Shown here: positions 17,230 to 25,795 of the stretch, in pieces
How the letters are laid out: every line of letters starts with the position of its first letter
Numbering within the stretch: the first letter of the stretch is position 1
Assembly (NCBI RefSeq): GCF_037076555.1
Contig: NZ_AP029023.1
Span: 186,001 to 250,000, forward strand
Source of the DNA: Methylophilus sp. DW102
GTDB lineage: Bacteria; Pseudomonadota; Gammaproteobacteria; Burkholderiales; Methylophilaceae
Length of the DNA: 64,000 nt
Direction: 5' to 3'
Translations under genes and position numbers: made by a program
The notes under the pieces: model-generated
What the model was told of the DNA's origin: nothing
The model's input: the letters and a program-made list of their open reading frames with translations, nothing else
Databases searched by the model: none

Positions 17230-19263
17230 ATAAGTGTCGGCGTGGTTGCGGCACTGTTATCCCGGTTGAGTGTCGCCAGTGAGGCGCTCACGCTCGATGA
17301 CGTGCCCGTGCGTGCGCATTATGACAACGCGGTCGGTTCGTCCGATGCCGCCAGTGAAGGGCGCGTGAATGCCAGCCTGATTCAAAACCGCCCCATTTCA
17401 CGGGTGGGGGAGGTGCTCGAGTTTGTCCCCGGCATGATCGTCACCCAGCATAGCGGCAGTGGCAAGGCCAACCAGTACTTTTTGCGTGGCTTTAACCTCG
17501 ATCACGGCACCGACTTTGCCACCTATGTGGACGAGATGCCAGTCAATATGCGCACCCATGCACACGGGCAAGGCTACACGGATTTGAATTTCCTGATCCC
17601 CGAGCTGGTCAGCCATATCCACTATAAAAAGGGCACTTACTCAGCAGAGGAGGGGGACTTTTCCTCTGCCGGTGCTGCGCATTTGCACCTGGTCAATCGA
17701 CTGCCGCAAGGCATCGCCAGTCTCACGCTGGGCAGTTACGACTATCAACGTATGCTGGTGGCAGATTCGCAGGCCATGCACAATGGCCTGCTCCTCTATG
17801 CGCTGGAACTCAATCGCTATGACGGCCCCTGGCAAGTGGCCGAAGGCGTCAAAAAATACAATGGCGTCCTGCGGTTTAGTACAGGGGATGCGCACGACAA
17901 CATGAGCCTGACCGCCATGGCCTATCACAACCGCTGGAACAGCACCGACCAGATTCCGCTGCGCGCCGTCCACGCCGGGCAGATCAGCCGTTTTGATGCC
18001 ATAGACCCGACCGATGGTGGCGATTCATCGCGTTACAGCCTGTCGTTTAGCAAGCAGCACCGTGACGCGCAAGGCGGCTGGCAAATCAATGCCTATGCCG
18101 TGCGCTCCGCGCTCGATTTATATAGCAATTTCACCTACTTTCTCAATGATCCGGTCAATGGCGACCAGTTTAACCAAAGTGAAAAACGCACCATGCTGGG
18201 CGCGCATCTCAGCAAGACCTGGTTCGGTGAGCTTGCTGGCCTGCCTGTCGAAAACAAGCTGGGGCTGCAGACGCGTTACGACAAACTGTCACCGGTTGCG
18301 CTATACAACACGGAACAAAAACAGCGCTTGTCGCTGATCCGCTCAGACAAAGTAGAAGAAAGCAGCGCGGGCCTATATGCCGAAAACACCGTCTGGTGGC
18401 ACGACAAACTGCGCACGGTCGCTGGCCTGCGTTATGACCGCTACCAGTTCGACGTTAACAGCTCACTTCAGGGTAATTCAGGCCGTGTCAGTGATGGCAT
18501 CGTCTCGCCAAAATTATCTGTGATTTTCGGGCCGTGGGCCCATACCGAGTTTTTCTATAATCTCGGCAAGGGCTTTCACAGTAATGATGCCCGCGGCACC
18601 ACGCAAACCCGCTTGCCCGACGGCAACCCGGCCTCTCCTGTCACGCCCCTGGTCGGCACCCGCGGTAGTGAGGTAGGCATCCGCAGCGAATGGATGCCCG
18701 GCTTGCAAAGCTCGCTGGCGGTGTGGCAACTCGATATTAATTCTGAGCTGGTTTTTGTCGGCGACGCTGGTGAAACCGAACCCAGCCTGGCCAGCCGTCG
18801 CTATGGCGTGGAGTGGAACAACCATTATGTGGTGAATGACTGGCTACTGCTGGATATGGATATTGCGCTCTCCAAAGCACGCTTTACCCAACAAGACCCC
18901 AATGACCCAGGCCACTTTATTCCCGGATCCATCAATAAAGTGGCCTCGCTAGGCGCCACCGTAACCCAATGGGGTCACTGGTTTGGCGCCGTGCAACTTC
19001 GCTACTTTGGCCCACGGCCACTGGTGGCGGATAATACCGTCCAGTCAAACGCCACCTTGCTCACCTATGCCCGCGTCGGCTACCGCTTTAACCCGAAAAC
19101 CACCATGACGTTAGACATATTTAACCTGTTTAACCGCAAAGCCAGTGACATCGACTACTACTACGAATCACAACTCAAAGGCGAGGCTGCACCGGTCAGC
19201 GATATTCACTTTCACCCGGTAGAGCCTCGCGCCGCACGGCTCACACTCACGTACCAGTTTTAA
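17203..19263 (+). CDS. TonB-dependent receptor, probably nickel, NikR-regulated
   Basis: A 686-residue outer-membrane receptor: signal peptide about residues 1-25 (basic KNNKKIIR, hydrophobic core, ending VAS), plug domain with VGEVLEFVPGMIVTQHSG, YFLRGFNLDHGTDFATYVDEMPVN and EEGDFSSAGAAHL, and a barrel ending in LTLTYQF. His and Asp/Glu are frequent in the plug (RTHAHGQGY), consistent with metal binding. It is 15 bp upstream of nikR and has a NikR-like operator on its start codon, so nickel (free or chelated) is inferred as substrate. No Shine-Dalgarno sequence is visible; the signal peptide begins properly at this ATG, so I keep it. No nickel enzyme is encoded in the window. Confidence 0.88.
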   Translation: MKNNKKIIRISVGVVAALLSRLSVASEALTLDDVPVRAHYDNAVGSSDAASEGRVNASLIQNRPISRVGEVLEFVPGMIVTQHSGSGKANQYFLRGFNLDHGTDFATYVDEMPVNMRTHAHGQGYTDLNFLIPELVSHIHYKKGTYSAEEGDFSSAGAAHLHLVNRLPQGIASLTLGSYDYQRMLVADSQAMHNGLLLYALELNRYDGPWQVAEGVKKYNGVLRFSTGDAHDNMSLTAMAYHNRWNSTDQIPLRAVHAGQISRFDAIDPTDGGDSSRYSLSFSKQHRDAQGGWQINAYAVRSALDLYSNFTYFLNDPVNGDQFNQSEKRTMLGAHLSKTWFGELAGLPVENKLGLQTRYDKLSPVALYNTEQKQRLSLIRSDKVEESSAGLYAENTVWWHDKLRTVAGLRYDRYQFDVNSSLQGNSGRVSDGIVSPKLSVIFGPWAHTEFFYNLGKGFHSNDARGTTQTRLPDGNPASPVTPLVGTRGSEVGIRSEWMPGLQSSLAVWQLDINSELVFVGDAGETEPSLASRRYGVEWNNHYVVNDWLLLDMDIALSKARFTQQDPNDPGHFIPGSINKVASLGATVTQWGHWFGAVQLRYFGPRPLVADNTVQSNATLLTYARVGYRFNPKTTMTLDIFNLFNRKASDIDYYYESQLKGEAAPVSDIHFHPVEPRAARLTLTYQF

Positions 19264-19278
19264 TCAAGGACGTACCTC

Positions 19279-19695
19279 ATGCGCCGCATCACCATTTCAG
19301 TAGACGACGCACTCGCAGATGCCTTTGAGCACCTTATCGCCGTCAAAGCCTACGTCAACCGCTCAGAAGCTTTCCGTGACCTCGTCCGTAAAGCACTCGA
19401 TGAAGCTGTGATTGAAGATGCGGATCACGCGCAGGCCGAGTGCGTTGCCTCGCTCAGTTATGTGTATGACCATCACGAACGCCAGCTTGCCAGCCGTGTG
19501 AACCAGTTACAGCACGACCACCATGACGTGATTGTTACGGCTCAGCATGTGCATTTGGATCATGACAACTGTATGGAAACAGTGATTCTCAGAGGCAAAA
19601 TTGCCGAGGTAGAAGCGTGTGTGAATGCGATCTCGTCACAGAAGGGGGTGACGCATGCGAAGGTGCATATTATTCCGAGGTGGCTTAGCTTGTAG
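19279..19695 (+). CDS. nikR: Nickel-responsive transcriptional regulator
   Basis: Ribbon-helix-helix repressor with ACT-like nickel-binding domain. The 138 residues start with the RHH (RRITISVDDALADAFEHLI, AYVNRSEAFRDLVRKAL). His79, His90, His92 and Cys98 reproduce the spacing of the E. coli nickel ligands His76, His87, His89 and Cys95 exactly. AAGGA lies before the ATG; it is 15 bp from the receptor stop, so both form one operon controlled at 17199-17229. Its 3' end overlaps the convergent 211-residue gene by 11 bp, close to a sharp change in base composition. Confidence 0.95.
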   Translation: MRRITISVDDALADAFEHLIAVKAYVNRSEAFRDLVRKALDEAVIEDADHAQAECVASLSYVYDHHERQLASRVNQLQHDHHDVIVTAQHVHLDHDNCMETVILRGKIAEVEACVNAISSQKGVTHAKVHIIPRWLSL

Positions 19696-20320
19696 AAGCA
19701 GCTTGTTGCTGGGTAGATTTGAGATCGCCTTCGTCTCTAATCACCTTGTCGTGAAATCTGCAAAAATGAATTGATAATTTGAAGATGAATAAATAATAAC
19801 CAATTTGGCTTAATGTGAATATTTTCTTCCGCTCTTGCTGCTTGAAAAATACATCTGAAGGGATTGAGTGCATATCATCTAGTAGGGCAACATAGTCCTC
19901 ATCTAAACCCCCGCCTTTAGGGAAGTAAATCATCGAAGTTATTTTTTGACCAGTGATTGCTTGAATCTTAGAGGCCAACTTTTCTCCTGCTACACCCTGT
20001 TTTTGCAGCAATTGACTATAGCTTGAGAGCTTGATAATTGGTACGAAAGTTAATCTGACGGGTAAATCACGTGAGTTCTCAGGAGAAACGTCACAAGTAT
20101 TTGATAAAACAATACCCTTCACTGAGCGCTTAGTTAGTGATTTAAAGTCGATAACTTCTAGACAGTTCCAGCAATCTCCTTGAAGTACTGTGTCGTTGTA
20201 AGCATCAAGGTAGTAATTTACATTAGGAAATGCTTTTAGAGCTGCAGTTAGATTGTCTTTTGCATCTTGAGTTAAATAATACGGTAGATGCTTTTCTAAA
20301 CTATCTTTACTCGTATCCAT
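19685..20320 (-). CDS. Unrecognised protein, third gene of AT-rich cassette
   Basis: A 211-residue protein that I do not recognise. Visible points: QGDCWNCLEVIDF around residues 47-59 with a CxxC, then GIVLSNTCDVSPENS (~69-83); a (V/I)xSxxCD motif of this sort recurs in uncharacterised proteins of mobile and defence regions. The C-terminal part has a hydrophobic stretch (IGYYLFIFKLSIHFC, ~172-186) and a polar Gln/Ser-rich tail. It is the last of three minus-strand genes (8-bp gap to the 119-residue gene), and its base composition is clearly more AT-rich than that of the neighbouring nikR or tolC. A transferred accessory or defence function is inferred. Confidence 0.65.
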   Translation of the reverse strand: MDTSKDSLEKHLPYYLTQDAKDNLTAALKAFPNVNYYLDAYNDTVLQGDCWNCLEVIDFKSLTKRSVKGIVLSNTCDVSPENSRDLPVRLTFVPIIKLSSYSQLLQKQGVAGEKLASKIQAITGQKITSMIYFPKGGGLDEDYVALLDDMHSIPSDVFFKQQERKKIFTLSQIGYYLFIFKLSIHFCRFHDKVIRDEGDLKSTQQQAASTS

Positions 20321-20328
20321 TTGTTGAT

Positions 20329-20688
20329 CTAACTTTCATACAGATCAATAAGATTATCGAATAATACTTGCTCAAACTCCTTACCTAGAGGCTCCTGCCC
20401 TGAAAGCAACGTAGTATAAAACTGCTGGACTGTATGTTCGAACGTAGGCTCATTAGTAATTTTTACCTGACCAGTTGGGCTTTTGCTAAAGTTATAGTAT
20501 GTCGAGTTTTGCTCATCCACATAGACCCTCTGCCCCGAGCTGAGATTTCTAATTACAGGTTTAACATGGGTCGCATCAGTTGCAGGTGTGTCAGTAAGTA
20601 CGGGAGCACCTAGAAATAAAGCTGCACCTATAACAACCACTGGGCTATAGGATCTTGGCAAATCAGTTGTTATTTCAACTCTATGCAT
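20329..20688 (-). CDS. Small membrane-anchored protein, middle gene of AT-rich cassette
   Basis: A 119-residue protein without recognised family. A short N-terminal segment (HRVEITTDLPRS) precedes a hydrophobic helix (residues ~15-32, PVVVIGAALFLGAPVL), then a polar domain containing VIRNLSSGQRVYVDEQNS and an acidic C terminus. This suggests a single-span anchor with a small soluble domain, or a helix packing on a partner. Its ATG overlaps the 3' end of the TIGR04255-like gene by 8 bp, so both are translationally coupled and probably work together. Confidence 0.65.
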   Translation of the reverse strand: MHRVEITTDLPRSYSPVVVIGAALFLGAPVLTDTPATDATHVKPVIRNLSSGQRVYVDEQNSTYYNFSKSPTGQVKITNEPTFEHTVQQFYTTLLSGQEPLGKEFEQVLFDNLIDLYES

Positions 20689-21433
20689 ATTTTGGCTCTA
20701 ATAACTCTAAGGTTTGTTCAGTTAAGCAATCGAAGAAAACTGATTTATTCGAAGTGTGTATAGACTCCACACTTGTTTCAAAATTTTCCATGGCTTTTCT
20801 AAAATGGGTTCCAGGAGGAAGGTTTGCAATAGTATCTACGTCAATCAGCAACCCATTGAATGTTTTACCATTAGGGAGGGTAGCATTCGCACTGCTGATT
20901 ACTTGTACAGCATGAATGAATCCATCTCTTGGAATCTCCACACGAAACTGCATTGTTTCATTAACAATTGAATGATTCGCAATGGCCAAATTCATGTTCA
21001 ATGCAGTTGTATTCTGGGGGATTAAACTCTTATCAAAAATATCGATATATTTTATCGAGAAACGATTTAGTGTTTGAATGAAATCGTAATCGGCTAAGGT
21101 ATTAGCAATTTCCATGATTGCAGGCTTGAAGCTTGACCAGCCTTGATAAGGATATTTATTGCTAATTGAAAGGACGCTGTCGCCAATGTTTATGTGAAAG
21201 TTGCGCCATTCCGTAGTTAATATGGGGGCGTTTGCTAAGAACGGATCGGACTCTCTAACAGGTTTGGGTATCTGTGCCTGAGGCAATTCTTGAAATTGAC
21301 TAAATCCAGAAAGACGCCCATAAAGGATACCGGGTAAAACTGCTGCAGCTGGTATGGCGCTTGAGAAACGAAACTCAAAAATAGCGTCAACTAAGGGTTC
21401 TTTGCCAAGCTTAATTGGAAGGCGATCAGCCAT
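20681..21433 (-). CDS. TIGR04255-family-like protein, first gene of AT-rich cassette
   Basis: A 250-residue protein whose N terminus (KEPLVDAIFEFRFSSAIP, then LPGILYGRL) and internal blocks (RFSIKYIDIFD; FNGLLIDVDTI; HFRKAMENFE...FFDCLTEQTLELLEP) fit the layout of the sporadically distributed TIGR04255 family, which has no known activity. Members often stand beside small unknown proteins in variable genomic regions. Here it leads a compact three-gene minus-strand unit. Assignment is from memory of the family pattern, so moderate confidence; function unknown. Confidence 0.65.
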   Translation of the reverse strand: MADRLPIKLGKEPLVDAIFEFRFSSAIPAAAVLPGILYGRLSGFSQFQELPQAQIPKPVRESDPFLANAPILTTEWRNFHINIGDSVLSISNKYPYQGWSSFKPAIMEIANTLADYDFIQTLNRFSIKYIDIFDKSLIPQNTTALNMNLAIANHSIVNETMQFRVEIPRDGFIHAVQVISSANATLPNGKTFNGLLIDVDTIANLPPGTHFRKAMENFETSVESIHTSNKSVFFDCLTEQTLELLEPKYA

Positions 21434-21556
21434 TATGGTTATATCCAGTTTAGCGGAGTAATTTGTTTCAACTGATAATATCAGAAATGTTTCAGCATTG
21501 TAATCAAGAACTGAGTACTGGGGCCAGCGTGGTATTATTTATTAAGCTGTAAACAG

Positions 21557-21895
21557 TTACAGCAGTTTGGCTCCCAGCGGCACCTCATGTTCAGGCACAC
21601 ATAAAGTCACTCTTCCTTCAGCATCATGAAAACCCGTCACCAGGCATTCTGACATCAATGGCCCGATTTGTTTGGGCGGAAAGTTAACCACGGCGACCAC
21701 CAGTTTTCCGATCATGTTTTCTGGCGTGTAGTGCGCTGTAATCTGGGCGCTGGATTTACGCAGGCCAATCTCTGGGCCAAAGTCGATTTGCAATTTGTAG
21801 GCTGGCTTGCGCGCTTCTGCAAATACCTCTGCTGAAATCACCCGGCCAACGCGTAACTCAACCTTGGTAAAGTCAGTCCATTCGATTTGATTCAT
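21557..21895 (-). CDS. csaA: CsaA-like tRNA-binding domain protein
   Basis: A 112-residue stand-alone OB-fold tRNA-binding domain as in CsaA: DFTKVELRVGRVISAEVFAEARKPAYKLQIDFG, then SSAQITAHYTPENMIGKLVVAVVNFPPKQIGPLMSECLVTGFHDAEG. CsaA was reported as a secretion-associated chaperone in Bacillus and binds tRNA. It is slightly longer than the usual ~110 residues and looks intact. It lies between two AT-rich accessory modules but its own composition is closer to the core. Confidence 0.92.
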   Translation of the reverse strand: MNQIEWTDFTKVELRVGRVISAEVFAEARKPAYKLQIDFGPEIGLRKSSAQITAHYTPENMIGKLVVAVVNFPPKQIGPLMSECLVTGFHDAEGRVTLCVPEHEVPLGAKLL

Positions 21896-22008
21896 ATGCC
21901 CAGCCTTCTAAAGTGACTGGGCATTATCGCAGAAGACTTTAATCAGGAGCGAGCGAAGCAATGCCATCACTGCCTTGGATGGCATATTCTTTCGACGGCA
22001 TTTTTCGG

Positions 22009-23346
22009 TTAGTTTCTGCCATCCATCCCGCTGAGTTGGTTCACCATCGGATGCATGATGTATTTTTCCATAATCCCTATCATGCGGCCATCACCCTCTA
22101 CTTTCCAGCGTGCGTCCTCAGGTAGTTTAGCGTTTTCGTTGGTAATTTCACTTTTCAGATGACTGAATGCCAGCGGCACTTTCTTGAGCAGATTATTTAA
22201 TCTGCGGGTGGCAGTGTCTCCACTTAATCCCAGTTTTTTACCGGTTTCGATAATATCTTCACGTGTAATCTCTGAAAAAAACTTTTGTGTTTGGTCCAGT
22301 CTGATGGGGAAATCTGTTTTAGGCCAGCTAGCATGTTCTTTATCTATGGCTTGCGTGTCGTAAGCGGCTGTACTCAAAAGGTCATAACATGGTGAAATTT
22401 GAATGCCATCGTGGGAAACCATGAAAGAGATGTTTTTGAGGTGGTTATCTCCGTTACCCATCAGAATGTTAAAGACGATCCAATCGAAAAACCATAGCCT
22501 TCCGACAGCCGGTACTGAAAGGCGCTGAGCTAACTTTGCAAGTGATTCAGTACTGGCTGCATCATATTTAAATACTCGGTCTATGTTGAGGAGTTGGCAT
22601 CCATCAATCACATGGAGCCTGTCGACTCTGCCATCTTGATGTATAGCCCTGTCAAAACGCTCAATGAGATACACCGGCTCTGGGCAAAACAGTCGATATA
22701 CTTTAGGCACATCCAATCCTGCCAGGTTTGCAACGCGCATGGTGAAGTACTCATTGATAACGGTCGACGGGTAGCGGGTTTTTTCTGGATGCTCAGGTTT
22801 TAAGATGTGTGTTGAGGCTGCCTGGCCATCTGGCTCATAAATTTCCCCATCTTGATAGATGACTGCTAGCTTATGTTGAGCACCGGCTAGGGACATTTTC
22901 TTCGGTGAATCTGCGTTCAAGGGAATTCTGGGCATCGCTTTAATGCGATCAGATAGCTCTTTTAGGGAGAGCTTTCTCTTTCCTCCCTGTTCTGGAAGTA
23001 CTCCCTCAGGAAGGAGCGTTAACGATCCCGCAGATTCTCGACCATAAGCTTCTAATAATCCAAACGCATCTTCTATGGCTACTTTGGCTTCCTTAGCTAG
23101 GATCGTTCGTAACGTTTCCTCAGGAAGCAAATTATCAAAATACCATTGCACAGGTCTTGTCGTGCTACCGTCAATGTGAATGCTGGGTTTGCCTTCAGCA
23201 TCTACTCTGGGTAGATTTGGAGAAAGATCGTATCCCTTGTTATCCGTGGCCCAGGTATCTGTGTATTCAAACCTCCAGATATTGTCTTCAGCGACCAATG
23301 TGCCGACATGGGCATCGTTGATGTAAGCGAGCAATATTCGCTTCAT
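22009..23346 (-). CDS. hipA: Serine/threonine kinase toxin HipA-like
   Basis: A 445-residue protein of full HipA length (E. coli HipA 440). N-terminal domain through about residue 120; kinase core with SLAGAQHKLAVIYQDG, THILKPEHPE (lysine), catalytic loop NGDNHLKNISFM (~residues 297-308) and metal-binding ISPCYDLLST (~317-326). All key residues are present, so it should be active. E. coli HipA phosphorylates glutamyl-tRNA synthetase and causes dormancy; the same target is only inference. The ATG overlaps the hipB stop by 4 bp. Confidence 0.92.
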   Translation of the reverse strand: MKRILLAYINDAHVGTLVAEDNIWRFEYTDTWATDNKGYDLSPNLPRVDAEGKPSIHIDGSTTRPVQWYFDNLLPEETLRTILAKEAKVAIEDAFGLLEAYGRESAGSLTLLPEGVLPEQGGKRKLSLKELSDRIKAMPRIPLNADSPKKMSLAGAQHKLAVIYQDGEIYEPDGQAASTHILKPEHPEKTRYPSTVINEYFTMRVANLAGLDVPKVYRLFCPEPVYLIERFDRAIHQDGRVDRLHVIDGCQLLNIDRVFKYDAASTESLAKLAQRLSVPAVGRLWFFDWIVFNILMGNGDNHLKNISFMVSHDGIQISPCYDLLSTAAYDTQAIDKEHASWPKTDFPIRLDQTQKFFSEITREDIIETGKKLGLSGDTATRRLNNLLKKVPLAFSHLKSEITNENAKLPEDARWKVEGDGRMIGIMEKYIMHPMVNQLSGMDGRN

Positions 23347-23645
23347 TGAGTACCTTTTTGGGACTTGCGTTGGCTGGGACGTACCAAGCCGTTCTGGTCA
23401 CGAATCTTGCCCAGATAGGCTTCTGCAGAAGCTGGAACCTCGGCAGACAGTTTTATTCCCAGCTCTCCTAAAAGCCGCATGACTCTGCCGATTTGGGCGG
23501 TTTCTTTTCCGTATTCGACATCGCCCACGAAAACATGCCCCACGCCAGCAATACCAGCCAAATCATCCATACGAAGATTATTTGATTTGCGTGTAGCGCG
23601 AATGACTTCGCCCAAATCTGCTGGCGAGTTAATCGGAACCTTCAT
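23343..23645 (-). CDS. hipB: HipB-like antitoxin/repressor
   Basis: A 100-residue Xre-type helix-turn-helix protein: DLGEVIRATRKSNNLRMDDLAGIAGVGHVFVGDVEYGKETAQIGRVMRLLGELGIKL covers the five-helix HTH, with a Gln/Lys-rich C-terminal tail. I use ATG 23645 because GGGGA stands 8 nt upstream; an in-frame extension of 18 residues would run through the operator and promoter. The pair hipB-hipA overlaps by ATGA. It probably binds both HipA and the operators at 23658-23778. Confidence 0.88.
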   Translation of the reverse strand: MKVPINSPADLGEVIRATRKSNNLRMDDLAGIAGVGHVFVGDVEYGKETAQIGRVMRLLGELGIKLSAEVPASAEAYLGKIRDQNGLVRPSQRKSQKGTQ

Positions 23646-23657
23646 GCGAATTCCCCA

Positions 23658-23778
23658 AAAGTATATGATCGCATATATTCTATTCCAGATCTTTTTCAAA
23701 ATAAAGGAATATATCGGAACGCATATATTTTATGATTTTAGAGAGGAGGAGATGAAAATATATCTCAACGAATATATT
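23658..23778 (-). promoter_or_regulatory. hipBA promoter with three evenly spaced 22-bp operators
   Basis: Three copies of AATATAT-N8-ATATATT: operator 1 at 23658-23679 (left arm imperfect), operator 2 at 23708-23729 and operator 3 at 23757-23778 (both perfect). Centres are 50 and 49 bp apart. A promoter on the minus strand, TTGAAA (23694-23699) and TATATG (23672-23677) with 16-bp spacing, puts its -10 inside operator 1. Operator 3 is extended into a 15-bp perfect inverted repeat GAGATGAAAATATAT / ATATATTTTCATCTC (23749-23786). E. coli HipB sites are TATCC-N8-GGATA, the same N8 geometry. Confidence 0.8.
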
Positions 23779-23865
23779 TTCATCTCTGACTAAGCCTGAA
23801 AAATGGTAACGAAGTATTTATTTCCCACATCCAAATACGCTAAAGGCGTTGGTGCACCCAGCTAG

Positions 23866-24420
23866 CTAGCGAATCAGTGCCGACACCGCCTTGAATTGCG
23901 CATGCGTGGCGCCTTGCATGGGCTCAAACAGCATGGATTCTGTATTGGTGATGATGCAACCGGCATTGCGCATTCTCTCTATGGCGTTGTGGCGGTTACT
24001 TTCTGCGCGTGAGATGACGGCGTCTTCTACCACAAACACTTGCTTGCCTGCGGCGAGTGCATCTAGGGCGGTTTGTTGCACGCAAATATGGGCCTCTAAG
24101 CCGAACAGCACGACTTGAGGGGCGACGCTGACGGAGGATTCCTGAAAGCTGGACTCGTGCCAGGCGGAGAAGGCGAGTTTTGCGGTGCGCGGGGTGTAAT
24201 CGGGCAAGAGGGTTTGCAGCGCGGGCAGGGTTGCGCCGAGTTTTTCCGGGTATTGTTCAGTCACCCAGAGCGGGATATTCAGGAGCTGGGCGCCTTGAAT
24301 CAGGCGCTGAATGTTTTTGATGACGGCGGCCATGGGCTCAGGTTGCATCGCGTCACAGAGCCGGGTTTGTATATCAATCAGCATCCAAACGGCATCTGTG
24401 GTGGCAATGACTGGCTTCAT
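23866..24420 (-). CDS. Isochorismatase-like cysteine hydrolase
   Basis: A 184-residue member of the isochorismatase/nicotinamidase superfamily. The triad residues appear as Asp in MLIDIQTRL (N-terminal), Lys in RTAKLAFSAW (~80), and Cys in GLEAHICVQQTALDAL (~112); the cis-peptide-type LFGLEAHICV block is typical of the YcaC-like branch. The substrate is unknown. It starts 4 bp beyond the tolC stop, so it is the last gene of the pcm-tolC transcript. Confidence 0.88.
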   Translation of the reverse strand: MKPVIATTDAVWMLIDIQTRLCDAMQPEPMAAVIKNIQRLIQGAQLLNIPLWVTEQYPEKLGATLPALQTLLPDYTPRTAKLAFSAWHESSFQESSVSVAPQVVLFGLEAHICVQQTALDALAAGKQVFVVEDAVISRAESNRHNAIERMRNAGCIITNTESMLFEPMQGATHAQFKAVSALIR

Positions 24421-24424
24421 GGGC

Positions 24425-25771
24425 TTATCTCTTGGCTAGTTGTTGGTCTATGTCTTGCAGGTCGGCTTCGGAGACGATGCCGCTGGCGGTTTTGAGGCGA
24501 ATGATATTCACCAGGTAGTTATAGCGGGCCTGCAATAAATCACGGTTGGCGCTGTAATATTGCTGCTGGGCGTTGAGTACATCTACGCTGGTGCGTATGC
24601 CGACTTCGTAACCGAGCTTGGTGGAGTCGAGCTGGCTTTGGCTGCTCTTGAGCGCTTGCTCAAGCGCTCTCACCTGGGCGATGCTGGTGTTCAGGTTGAG
24701 GTAGGCGCGTTGGGTTTCCAGAGTGGTCTGGCGCATGACGTTTTGCAAGTCATCTAGGGCTTTTTGCCGATTGTAGGCGGCCTGGCGCACGCGTGAATTC
24801 ACGGCCCCCCCTTGATAGAGCGGCACAGAGACTTCCACGCCTATACTGGCACTTTTCAGGTCGGCACCAAACCCGTACTGGCCGCCATTGGCGTAGCTGT
24901 CCTGATAGTTGGCGACGGCATCTACGGTGGGGTAATGCCCGGCGCGCGCGATTTCGATATCTTTTTCATTCACCTGTACCGTTTCTTGCTGAATCTGGAT
25001 GTTCAGGTTGCTGGCATGGGCGACCTCTTGCCATTCTTGCATGGGCTTGAGGCTGGGGCTGATCTGGATATCTTCGCGCACACTGGCCAGGCGTTCTGGC
25101 AATTTGCCGGTGATCGCCTGTAGGCTGCGTTTGGCAATATCAATGTCATTGAGTGCGGCCAGCTCTTGCGCCACGATCAGGTCATAGCGCGCTTGCGCTT
25201 CATTGACGTCGGTAATGGTGGTGGTGCCCACCTCAAAATTGGCCTTGGCCTGTTGCAACTGGCGCTGAATGGCTTCTTTTTGCGCGGTGATCAGCATGTT
25301 GCGGTCTTGCGCCAGCAGCACCTCAAAATAGGCCTGCGTGGTGCGTAACATCAGGTTTTGTTGCGCCAGGTGATATTGCTTGTCAGCGATGCTCACCTGC
25401 ACCTTGCTTTGGTCTATGCGCTCCAGGGCCTCTTTGCGGAAAAGCGGTTGTCTGGCTTGTAGCTGTGCCTGATAAGCTTCGTAGTTGTTGCGCCCGCCGG
25501 GGAAGGGCGCCTGGCTACCGACGATTTTTAAATCGGTGCGGTTGGCATTCGCGCCCGCCGTGAAATTCACTGAAGGACGGTAGCCAGCTTTGGCCTGTTC
25601 TATCACTTCTTGCGCAGCCTGATTGGCACTACCCGCCGAGGCCAGCACCGGATCACTGGCGAGGGCTTCCTGATACACGTCTACCAGGCTTTGCGCGGCA
25701 GCACTGGCGTGTGCCGACCACCACAGGCTGGCAATCAGCATCACTACTCTCAAATAGGCAGGGCTAGACAT
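24425..25771 (-). CDS. tolC: TolC-family outer-membrane channel
   Basis: Outer-membrane exit duct for type I secretion and tripartite pumps. It has 448 residues: signal peptide ~1-25 (ending ASA-AAQ), then two internal repeats of long helices, e.g. LVDVYQEALASDPVLASAGSANQAAQE and VNEKDIEIARAGHYPTVDAVANYQDSY, with characteristic YNYLVNIIRLKTASGI near the C terminus. It lies 24 bp downstream of pcm, the usual order in betaproteobacteria, and is close to the RND pump operon, which lacks its own channel. Confidence 0.95.
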   Translation of the reverse strand: MSSPAYLRVVMLIASLWWSAHASAAAQSLVDVYQEALASDPVLASAGSANQAAQEVIEQAKAGYRPSVNFTAGANANRTDLKIVGSQAPFPGGRNNYEAYQAQLQARQPLFRKEALERIDQSKVQVSIADKQYHLAQQNLMLRTTQAYFEVLLAQDRNMLITAQKEAIQRQLQQAKANFEVGTTTITDVNEAQARYDLIVAQELAALNDIDIAKRSLQAITGKLPERLASVREDIQISPSLKPMQEWQEVAHASNLNIQIQQETVQVNEKDIEIARAGHYPTVDAVANYQDSYANGGQYGFGADLKSASIGVEVSVPLYQGGAVNSRVRQAAYNRQKALDDLQNVMRQTTLETQRAYLNLNTSIAQVRALEQALKSSQSQLDSTKLGYEVGIRTSVDVLNAQQQYYSANRDLLQARYNYLVNIIRLKTASGIVSEADLQDIDQQLAKR

Positions 25772-25795
25772 AAGGCATTAAACAGACATGAGATG

